Source of the DNA: Insolitispirillum peregrinum
GTDB taxonomy: Bacteria; Pseudomonadota; Alphaproteobacteria; Rhodospirillales; Rhodospirillaceae
Length of the DNA: 64,000 nt
Assembly (NCBI RefSeq): GCF_900156605.1
Contig: NZ_FTOA01000003.1
Span: forward strand, 310,001 to 374,000
Reading direction: 5' to 3'
Of the stretch, positions 15,443 to 22,929 are shown piece after piece (position 1 is the stretch's first letter; every line of letters begins with the position of its first letter). Below the pieces are notes generated by a model that had not been told where the DNA came from, did no database searches, and saw only the letters and a program-made list of their open reading frames with translations. A program made the position numbers and the translations under genes.

Positions 15443-16945
15443 TCAGGCCTTGTCTTCGTACTGTTCCGCCACCAGACGATCCAGCAGACGGACACCGAAC
15501 GCGGTCCCGCCCTTTGGCACCAGCGGCTTGTCCTTACTGCCCCAGGTCACGCCCGCGATATCGAGGTGGGCCCACGGCGTGCCCTTGTCGATGAAGCGTT
15601 GCAGGAACTGCGCAGCGGTGATCGACCCGGCCTCGCGACCGCCGACGTTCTTCATGTCGGCAATGTCGGACTTGATCTGCTTGTCATAGGCTTCGCCCAG
15701 CGGCATCCGCCACAGCTTTTCGCCGGTGGCCTTGCCTGCGGCGGTCAGAGCGTCGGACAGGCTGTCATCGTTCGAGAACAGGCCGGCATGCTCGCTGCCC
15801 AGACTGATGATGATCGCGCCGGTCAGGGTCGCCAGATCGACGATCGCCTTCGGCTTGTATTCCTGCTGGCAATAGGTCAGCACATCGCACAGCACCAGAC
15901 GGCCTTCGGCGTCGGTGTTGATCACTTCGATGGTCTGCCCGGACATCGAGGTCACCACGTCGCCCGGACGCTGGGCGGTCCCCGACGGCATGTTTTCCAC
16001 CAGACCGACCAGACCGACGACGTTGACCTTCGCCTTGCGACCGGCCAGTGCCTTCATCAGGCCAACGGTGACGCCAGCGCCGCCCATGTCCCACTTCATG
16101 TCTTCCATGCCGCCGGCCGGCTTGATCGAAATGCCGCCGCTGTCAAAGCAGACACCCTTGCCAACGATCGCCAGCGGAGCCGTATCCTTTTCAGCCGCAC
16201 CAGTCCATTCCATCACCACCAGCTGGCTTTCGCGCGCCGAGCCCTGACCGACCCCCAGCAGGGCGCCCATCCCCAGCTTGCGCATGTCCTTTTCACCGAG
16301 CACGGTGACCTTGACACCCAGCTTTTCCAGACGGGTGCATTCCTTGGCCAGTTCTTCGGGGCCGAGGATGTTGGCCGGTTCGGATTGCAGGTCGCGGGTC
16401 AGGAACACCCCGTCGGCCACCGCATCCAGCAGGCCAAAGGTCTTTTTGGCGTCATTGCCAACCGCCGACAGGATTTCCAGTTTTTCAAGCTGCGGCTTGT
16501 CTTCCTTCTTTTCCTTCGTACGGTACTTGTCAAAGCGATAGCTGCGCAGACGCGCGCCATAGCCGACATTGGCCGCCGCCTGCACCGCGTCCAGATCGCT
16601 GTCAGCGGGCAGGTCCAGCGCAATCGCGCCATGCTTTTCGGTTCCGCTGGACAGGGCGGCACAGGCCACACCGCCAAAGGTCTGCAGCGACGCCAGCGAC
16701 AGGTCTCCCGGCTCGCCCAGTCCAATGGCAATCACCCGGGTCACATCGACGCCCGACGGGCACAGCAGACTGAGGGTCTGCTCGGCCTTCCCGTCAAAAC
16801 GGGCGGCGTCCATCGCACGGGTCAGGGTACCACCGGTGGCGTCATCGACCAGACGGGCCGTGGCCGACAGCGCACGGTTGGCGAACACACCAACCACCAG
16901 CGCACCGGCCTTCGGCAGGCCGGATTTGGCAAAGCTGATCTTCAT
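15443..16945 (-). CDS. pepA: Leucyl aminopeptidase PepA
   Basis: This 500-residue cytosolic M17 aminopeptidase removes N-terminal residues from peptides using two metal ions. Metal and catalytic motifs are VGKGVCFDSGGISIKPAGGMEDMKWDMGGAG and NTDAEGRLVLCDVL. The start at 16945 (MKISFAKSGLPKAGALVVG) is the family start; the in-frame extension upstream is not conserved-looking. It is transcribed before a paralogous M17 gene, so two M17 enzymes are made from one transcript. pepA is often near the lpt genes in this group, as here. Confidence 0.93.
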   Translation of the reverse strand: MKISFAKSGLPKAGALVVGVFANRALSATARLVDDATGGTLTRAMDAARFDGKAEQTLSLLCPSGVDVTRVIAIGLGEPGDLSLASLQTFGGVACAALSSGTEKHGAIALDLPADSDLDAVQAAANVGYGARLRSYRFDKYRTKEKKEDKPQLEKLEILSAVGNDAKKTFGLLDAVADGVFLTRDLQSEPANILGPEELAKECTRLEKLGVKVTVLGEKDMRKLGMGALLGVGQGSARESQLVVMEWTGAAEKDTAPLAIVGKGVCFDSGGISIKPAGGMEDMKWDMGGAGVTVGLMKALAGRKAKVNVVGLVGLVENMPSGTAQRPGDVVTSMSGQTIEVINTDAEGRLVLCDVLTYCQQEYKPKAIVDLATLTGAIIISLGSEHAGLFSNDDSLSDALTAAGKATGEKLWRMPLGEAYDKQIKSDIADMKNVGGREAGSITAAQFLQRFIDKGTPWAHLDIAGVTWGSKDKPLVPKGGTAFGVRLLDRLVAEQYEDKA

Positions 16946-17151
16946 TGATACGGGAACTCCTGCGGAGAGGCGATCAGGGAAACGGGCATACAGAAAGCAC
17001 TGTAAACCTTTGGCCGCCAAAAGGAAGGGGAAGATAAGCACGCGCCCGGCGAGCGGGTTTTCGTCCTATAGATGGCGTTATATTCATGCTATAGTATCCT
17101 CATAAGAGGGGATCGTCCCCCAAAAACAACATCGGCCATAGGGGGGAGGGC

Positions 17152-18261
17152 ATGCGCCTACCACACTGGATGTGGCGTCTTTTAGGCGTTTTGCCAGCCC
17201 TTTTGCTGGCTGCCTTGCTGGTCTTTCAGGCCGCCGGTACGCCGGACCCCGATCAGGAAGCCCGCCAGCGGCAAGACGAAGCCCTGCGGCTGGCCGAATC
17301 CGCCCTGCGCAATGAAGCAAACCATGCACATACCTACCTCAGCACGCAGCAACAGTCTGTCCTGACCACCCTCAAACAGCGGCTGGCCGAACAGGTTGAT
17401 GGTGCCCATGCCATCATCAGCGCCATTTACAGCACATCCTCGCCGGTCCTGCCCCCCAATACCCTGAAGACCCTGATCCGGGACAGCCTGCGGAACATCC
17501 GCTTTTTCGCGGGCCGGGGCTATTTTTTCATTGATGGCATGAATGGCGATGTGGTGCTGATGCCCCTGCATCCGCAAAACGAGGGCCGCAACCTGCTGGA
17601 AAACCGCGATGATCAAGGCACCTTCATCATGAAGGGGTTGATCCATGCGGCGCAACAGCCGGGAGGATCAGGGTATTTTTCCTATCGCTGGTATGCCCCC
17701 GACAGCACGGAGCGGATGGTCGAGAAAATCGCCTACGTCCGGTATTTCGCCCCCTATGACTGGCTGATCGGTGCGGGCGAGTACGTCCCGGCGATGGAGC
17801 GCAGCATCATCGACGAAGCCACCCCGGGTCTGTCCGCCGTCCACTTTGGTCAGTCAGGTGCCATCGGCCTTGCTGACCCGATGGGGCAGATGGTGCTGTT
17901 CCCCGAGGTCAGCCAGAACCAGCGCGTGCCGCAGGACACCTTTTCCATCGCCAACGGTGCCGCCGTGCAAGCCCTGATCCTGCACAAAGCCCATGAAGGC
18001 GGCGGTCTGGTGCTGTTTGACTGGCCCCACCCGGACTCTGGCCGCCAGAGCAAGCGAGCCGCCTGGGTCGAGCGCCTGAATGACGGCAGTGTGGAATGGG
18101 TGGTCTATGCCTCTGCCCACCTCAGCGACTTCATGCCCCCAGCAGCCCTGCCCCGCCTGCCGGTGTTGCTGACACCCGAACGCCTGTACGGCTTTGCCTT
18201 CCTCCTCCTTTTGGCAGCCGTGCTTGTGGCATGGCTCTGGCCGGTGCGCCATGGCTCGTGA
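17152..18261 (+). CDS. Membrane-anchored Cache-domain sensor protein
   Basis: This 369-residue protein has an N-terminal membrane segment (LLGVLPALLLAALLVFQAAG), a long helix, and a clear Cache domain (residues ~110-215: NIRFFAGRGYFFIDGMNGDVVLMP...GYFSYRWYAPDSTERMVEKIAYVRYFAPYDWLIGAGEYV). A second, weaker Cache-like unit and a C-terminal membrane helix (YGFAFLLLLAAVLVAWLWPV) follow. It has no output domain. Its last 11 bases overlap the start of a histidine kinase gene, so it may be the ligand-binding partner of that kinase. Confidence 0.78.
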   Translation: MRLPHWMWRLLGVLPALLLAALLVFQAAGTPDPDQEARQRQDEALRLAESALRNEANHAHTYLSTQQQSVLTTLKQRLAEQVDGAHAIISAIYSTSSPVLPPNTLKTLIRDSLRNIRFFAGRGYFFIDGMNGDVVLMPLHPQNEGRNLLENRDDQGTFIMKGLIHAAQQPGGSGYFSYRWYAPDSTERMVEKIAYVRYFAPYDWLIGAGEYVPAMERSIIDEATPGLSAVHFGQSGAIGLADPMGQMVLFPEVSQNQRVPQDTFSIANGAAVQALILHKAHEGGGLVLFDWPHPDSGRQSKRAAWVERLNDGSVEWVVYASAHLSDFMPPAALPRLPVLLTPERLYGFAFLLLLAAVLVAWLWPVRHGS

Positions 18262-20482
18262 AACCTTTTCCCTGCTGACCTGGCCCCAGCGGTTGTTCCT
18301 GCTGGCCTTTATGGCTGCTGCGCTACTGCTGGCGGCAATCGTCTGGCATGGCGAACAGACCAGCCAGAACAAGGCCATCGAAACGACATTTGAAAGTGAC
18401 GTCGACAAACTGGCCCAAAGCGTTGCCGAAAGAATGCGGCTGTACCAGATGACCCTGCGCAGTGGTGCGTCATTCTGGGAAACATCACCTTTTGCCAGCC
18501 GCAAAGACTGGCAGGCCTATCTGGACCGGCAAAAGCTGTGGAGCAACTTCCCCGGCCTTGATGCCCTTGCCTATGCCCAGCCGGTCACCGATCAGGATCT
18601 CGATGCCTTTCTGCTGCGCATGCGGCAAGAGATCAGTCCCGACTTTGCCCTGCAAAGCCATAGCCAGGACGATCGCAATCCGTCGGATTTAACAGACCAT
18701 CAGCACATCATCATCACCCACTTTGAACCCTATCTCCAGAACCGGAACACCCTGCTGGGGCTGGACCTCAGCCAGAACAGCACCCGCCGGGATACCGCCT
18801 TGCAGGCGCGTGACAGCGGAGAAACCGTCCTCAGTCCGCCGTTGCAACTGATCACCGCAGGAAGCACCAATGTTGATTTCCTGATGGTCACCCCGGTCTA
18901 CAAATCGTTTTTCCCCACCAGCACCATCGAACAGCGCCGCCTTGCCTTGCAGGGCTGGGTGAGTTTGGGGCTACACGGCAACAGTCTGGCGCAAACCCTG
19001 TTCGGCACCGCCCGCACACGGGGGTATGATGCCCACCTGCTGGTCAGCAAGGCAGACGGCCAACTGATCAGCATGGATGACCACCCGGATACCGACCCAA
19101 GCCAGCCGCGGTTAAGCAGCGAGCGGACCTTGATCATCGCCGGGCAAAGCTGGCTGATGAGAGTCCACAGCACCCCGAGTCTGGAAGCCCGGCTGTATCG
19201 GGACCCATGGTCTTCGCTGATTGCCAACATCCTGCTGGCGCTGGCCCTGTCGGCCGGGGCCTACCTGCTGCTGATTTCCCGCCAGCAATCCCGCCTGCTC
19301 GCCGTCCAGACACTGCAGCAGCTCAATGACCGCGAGCGTCATTACCAGTCGGTCGTCGAAGGAACTGTGGAAGGGTACTGGCAAATCGACCCGATCACCC
19401 GCCAGACGGTGGCGGTCAATTCCAGCCTGTGCACAATGCTGGGCTATGAACGGCATGAAATCATTGGTCACTCCCCCATCCGCTTCTGCGCACCCGAACT
19501 GGTGGAAGATTTCAGCCAGCAGATTGACTCACTGTGGAGCCGGGAGCATCGGGTGTACGACATCACCCTGATCCGCAAGGATGGCTCGCCGCTGATTGCC
19601 CATATCGCCGCCTCAACCCTGCGGGATGAAAACGGAGCCATTGACAGCGTGTTCGCCATGGTTACCGATATCACCGATGCCACCATGCTGCGTAATGCCC
19701 TGACGGAAAAGACCCGCGCCCTGGAAAGCTCGAACTCTGACCTGCAACAGTTTGCCTATGTGGCCTCGCATGACTTGCAGGCACCATTACGGGTGGTTTC
19801 CAGCTATCTGCAACTTTTGGAACGGCGGTATGGCAACACGCTCGACAAGGAAGCCCACGAGTTTATCGATTTTGCCGTTCAGGGCGCACGGCGCATGTCA
19901 CGGCTGATCAATGACCTGTTGACGTTTTCCCGTGTTGAAACGGCCGGAGAACGCATGCAGCCAACCCAGCTTCCCCAGTGCATCCGGCAGGCCCTGACCA
20001 ACCTGGCCGTTTCCATCGAAGCCAGGCAGGCCACCATCGACGTCCCCGCCAGCATGCCACCGGTGATGGGCGACACCGGGCAAATCACCAGCCTGTTCCA
20101 GAATCTGGTCGGCAACGCACTGAAATATTGCCCCGACGAACGCCCTCCGCATGTGGTCATCACCGCCAGTCTCAATCACGATATGGTTGAAATCGACATC
20201 GCAGACAACGGTATCGGCATCCCCCCGGATCAATACACCCGTATTTTCCTGATTTTTCAGCGTCTGCACGGCCCGGAAGAATATGAAGGAACAGGCATTG
20301 GCCTTGCTCTGGTGAAACGTATCCTTGAACGGCACAAAGGGCGGGTCTGGATTACCCCCAACCACCGCGCCGATGGCACCCCGGAAGGCACCATTTTCCA
20401 CGTCTGCCTGCCTGCGGCACCAACAGACAGCCAGGACACTGAGGACAAGGGGGCCCTCGAAACCCTCTACGGTCCCCGTTAG
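18251..20482 (+). CDS. CHASE-PAS sensor histidine kinase
   Basis: This 743-residue membrane kinase has TM1 near residues 12-32, a periplasmic CHASE domain (~60-250), TM2 near 335-355, a PAS domain (~375-490) and then HisKA and HATPase_c. The phosphorylatable residue is His507 in VASHDLQAPLRVV. The N box is NLVGNALKYC, the G1 box is DNGIGIP and the G2 box is EGTGIGLALVKRI. There is no receiver domain, and no response regulator is adjacent. The ATG at 18251 lies inside the Cache gene, indicating tight coupling. The stop codon TAG falls within a dispersed repeat. Confidence 0.88.
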   Translation: MARETFSLLTWPQRLFLLAFMAAALLLAAIVWHGEQTSQNKAIETTFESDVDKLAQSVAERMRLYQMTLRSGASFWETSPFASRKDWQAYLDRQKLWSNFPGLDALAYAQPVTDQDLDAFLLRMRQEISPDFALQSHSQDDRNPSDLTDHQHIIITHFEPYLQNRNTLLGLDLSQNSTRRDTALQARDSGETVLSPPLQLITAGSTNVDFLMVTPVYKSFFPTSTIEQRRLALQGWVSLGLHGNSLAQTLFGTARTRGYDAHLLVSKADGQLISMDDHPDTDPSQPRLSSERTLIIAGQSWLMRVHSTPSLEARLYRDPWSSLIANILLALALSAGAYLLLISRQQSRLLAVQTLQQLNDRERHYQSVVEGTVEGYWQIDPITRQTVAVNSSLCTMLGYERHEIIGHSPIRFCAPELVEDFSQQIDSLWSREHRVYDITLIRKDGSPLIAHIAASTLRDENGAIDSVFAMVTDITDATMLRNALTEKTRALESSNSDLQQFAYVASHDLQAPLRVVSSYLQLLERRYGNTLDKEAHEFIDFAVQGARRMSRLINDLLTFSRVETAGERMQPTQLPQCIRQALTNLAVSIEARQATIDVPASMPPVMGDTGQITSLFQNLVGNALKYCPDERPPHVVITASLNHDMVEIDIADNGIGIPPDQYTRIFLIFQRLHGPEEYEGTGIGLALVKRILERHKGRVWITPNHRADGTPEGTIFHVCLPAAPTDSQDTEDKGALETLYGPR

Positions 20483-20528
20483 AGCATTATGCGAAAAGTG
20501 GGAACCGGTTTTCGCAAAAACAATGCGG
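20481..20528 (+). repeat. Short dispersed palindromic repeat, copy 4
   Basis: A near-consensus copy (AGAGCATTATGCGAAAAGTG, then GGAACCGGTTTTCGC) that begins inside the stop codon of the histidine kinase gene (20480-20482). It is followed 15 bases later by copy 2 of the long repeat. Confidence 0.85.
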
Positions 20529-20543
20529 CCCTGCGTCAGATTA

Positions 20544-20775
20544 CGGTACACGACAAACAGAAAACAGGATCATGGAGCGCTGCTCCAAACCTCGCCGGGG
20601 CCTTGAGGCCCCGGACCCCGTTCTTTTGATATTGAAAGAAAAAGTGTGTGGGGGGGGGAGCATCGTCCCCAAGTGAACGTTCGGGGCCGGAGGCCCCGGG
20701 CAGGCGCGGACGGCAGCCCGCCATTCTCCACCAACTGTCGTGTCCTGTGGCATCAGATTTAACGCACGCTGCTCT
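20544..20775 (-). repeat. Long dispersed repeat, copy 2 (inverted)
   Basis: Reverse-complement partner of 3029-3231. Beyond the shared blocks it has extra GC-rich hairpin sequence in the middle (GGGGCCTTGAGGCCCC and GGGGCCGGAGGCCCC, plus a run of nine or more G). It ends at the CGCACGCTGCTCT module. It fills most of the 303-base gap between the histidine kinase gene and the next gene, and I see no other function there. Confidence 0.75.
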
Positions 20776-20785
20776 TAGGCTCCGG

Positions 20786-21385
20786 CTACATCTGGACGCA
20801 ATCATACAGTGCCCGCCCGATCACCCGCGCCCCGTCCTCTCCGGCGGCCCGCACCAGACGGGCACGGGTAATCGCCGGGCCCCATTGCTCCCGCTCGACC
20901 AGAGCCTGTAAAATCCCGGAAATGTTTTCAGCCGTATAAACACTCTGTGACCGGTCCCAGAAACAACCGCAGCTCACCCGTTGCATGGACTCCTGACAGG
21001 TCTGCATGACCGCCGGAGAAAAATCCTCTGCGGCAGCAATCCTGTCTGAATGCCCCCCGCCTGCCAGCAACAAGGCCGTCAACCACAACCCGCCAACAAA
21101 AGCCAGCACTCCGGCAAGGCCAGCCCCCACGACGACCAGCCAGCGATACCGCCGCCAGAACAAATGCCGCGCAACACGCCGGTGGCGCTGGCGGCGAATG
21201 TGTGGATCGCGCCGTTCATGGGGCTGATGAGGAATGCTGCGTGGCGTCACGGCAGCCGAAGCAGCAGGGGAGGACTGGGAGGGCTGTTCCGGGCCACGGC
21301 CCCCCGAAGCCCGGTCCGGCCCATGATGCCGCAAAGCCCTGTCAGAGCCGGAATGTCCTGTGGCTGGAGGTTTATGGCTATCCAA
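20786..21385 (-). CDS. Hypothetical single-pass membrane protein
   Basis: I do not recognise this family. The proposed start is TTG at 21385, because GGGAGG lies six bases before it; an ATG at 21424 is the alternative. The N-terminal half is hydrophilic and rich in Arg, His, Pro and Ser. A very basic stretch (RRQRHRRVARHLFWRRYR) precedes one membrane helix (WLVVVGAGLAGVLAFVGGLWLTALLLAGG). The ~85-residue C-terminal part would be periplasmic and has four Cys (TCQES, SCGCFW, YDCVQM). It is divergent to lptF, so an envelope role is possible. Confidence 0.55.
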   Translation of the reverse strand: MDSHKPPATGHSGSDRALRHHGPDRASGGRGPEQPSQSSPAASAAVTPRSIPHQPHERRDPHIRRQRHRRVARHLFWRRYRWLVVVGAGLAGVLAFVGGLWLTALLLAGGGHSDRIAAAEDFSPAVMQTCQESMQRVSCGCFWDRSQSVYTAENISGILQALVEREQWGPAITRARLVRAAGEDGARVIGRALYDCVQM

Positions 21386-21734
21386 TATGTACCTCCCGAA
21401 TGACGTTGCGAACGCCTTGTTCATCCCTGCCTTCTGGCAGATTGTATTGGCAAAGGTGCCATGTCTGGCGTCTGCCGTCCAATCCTCTTGTGGATACCCC
21501 ATGTGGATCAGATCCTGCACCATGCCGGAACCATGGCAAGGGATGGCGGCACAACCCCCACTGTACCATCAGGGCAATGATCCCGCTACCGATGGTCATG
21601 ACCCCGCCGGGCCATCACCGCAAAACCCTGACCATCAGGCCAAGATCTTTCCCCTGCCCCGGATGCCGCATTTTCCATCCTCGCCACTTTTCCCTCTGGT
21701 TATGCCGGATGGGAACGCTATACTCCGCGCCACA
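21386..21734. other. Divergent promoter region before lptF
   Basis: This is 349 bases between a minus-strand hypothetical gene and lptF. The only feature I can point to is a TATACT box at 21719-21724, about ten bases before the proposed lptF start, without a convincing -35 box. In-frame upstream extension of lptF into this region lacks protein character. Confidence 0.4.
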
Positions 21735-22853
21735 ATGGGTCGGATCACACTCTATATTCTGCGACAGCTTGTAACGGGAACCGTGCTGGTCACGGTCGGC
21801 CTGCTTTGCATCCTGTGGCTTACACAGTCCCTTCGTTTCATTGATCTCATCGTCAATGAAGGGGCTTCCGTCGGCACGTTTCTCAGCCTGACCGGGTTGT
21901 TGCTGCCCAACTTCCTGATTTTCGTCTTGCCCATCTCCCTGTTTGGCGTGGTGTTGTTCAGCTACAACAAGCTCAATACCGACCGCGAGCTGGTGGTGAT
22001 GCGCGCCGCAGGTCTCAGCCCGTTGGGGCTGGCCCGCCCGGCCCTGCTGCTGGCTGGCGTGCTCAGCCTGACGGGCTGGTTTCTGACCCTTTACGCCGTC
22101 CCGGAGTCTGTGCGCGCCTTTCGCGAAATGCAGTGGACTGTCCGCAATGACGTCGGCCGCCTGCTGATCCGCGAAGGCGCCTTCAACACGGTGATGCCCG
22201 GCGTAACGGTTTACGTCCGGTCGCGGCTGGCCAGTGGCGTCCTGCAGGGCTTGCTGGTACAGGACTCCCGCAAGCCGGAACAGACGGTTACCCTGATGGC
22301 CGAACGGGGTGCCTTGCTGGCAGGCGAGCACGGCCCGCGCGTCCTGATGGTCAACGGCAACCGTCAGGAAGTCACCACCGGTACCGGGCAGATGTCCCTG
22401 TTGTACTTCGACAGCTATACCCTGGACCTGAAGACCAGCGGTGGCGGGGAAAAATCCGACCGCTTCCGCGATGCCCGCGAACGTCCCCTGTCCGAATTGC
22501 TGACCATTCACAGTGGGAGCGACGCCTCGGTGTCCGAAAACGACATCCATCGTTTCCGCGTCGAAGCCCATCAGCGCATTGCCAATCCCCTGAGCGCCGT
22601 CTCGCTGACCCTGATCGCTCTGGCGTTTCTGCTGACCGGTTCCTTTGACCGGCGCGGATCGGGCAAGCGGTTGCTGTTTGCCGTCGGCGCGCTGGTGTTG
22701 GTGGAAATCCTGATGATCGGTTCCGGTAACATGGCGGTCAAAAGCCTGATGCTGATCCCGCTGATCTATCTTTCTGTCCTTCTCCCCGGGGGGCTGGCGC
22801 TGTTGGTGCTGGTGCGGCCCCAGGTTCTGCGGTATCTGCTCAGACGGAAATAG
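21735..22853 (+). CDS. lptF: LPS export ABC transporter permease LptF
   Basis: This 372-residue permease has six predicted membrane helices (three N-terminal, three C-terminal) flanking a periplasmic jellyroll. Family motifs include LCILWLTQSLRFIDLIVNEG, FVLPISLFGVVLFSYNKLNTDRELVVMRAAGLSPLGLARPAL and the C-terminal HQRIANPLSAVSLTLIALAFLL. With LptG and the ATPase LptB it extracts LPS from the inner membrane and passes it to LptC. Start 21735 (MGRITLYILRQL) is the family start. Unusually, lptD follows immediately, where lptG is normally found. Confidence 0.92.
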   Translation: MGRITLYILRQLVTGTVLVTVGLLCILWLTQSLRFIDLIVNEGASVGTFLSLTGLLLPNFLIFVLPISLFGVVLFSYNKLNTDRELVVMRAAGLSPLGLARPALLLAGVLSLTGWFLTLYAVPESVRAFREMQWTVRNDVGRLLIREGAFNTVMPGVTVYVRSRLASGVLQGLLVQDSRKPEQTVTLMAERGALLAGEHGPRVLMVNGNRQEVTTGTGQMSLLYFDSYTLDLKTSGGGEKSDRFRDARERPLSELLTIHSGSDASVSENDIHRFRVEAHQRIANPLSAVSLTLIALAFLLTGSFDRRGSGKRLLFAVGALVLVEILMIGSGNMAVKSLMLIPLIYLSVLLPGGLALLVLVRPQVLRYLLRRK

Positions 22854-22929
22854 ATTTCCTGCCCCAAAGGTTCCCTGCTTCCTGCGCCCATCCTTTTTCT
22901 GGCCACCTTCCTGGTACGAGCACCGTTCG

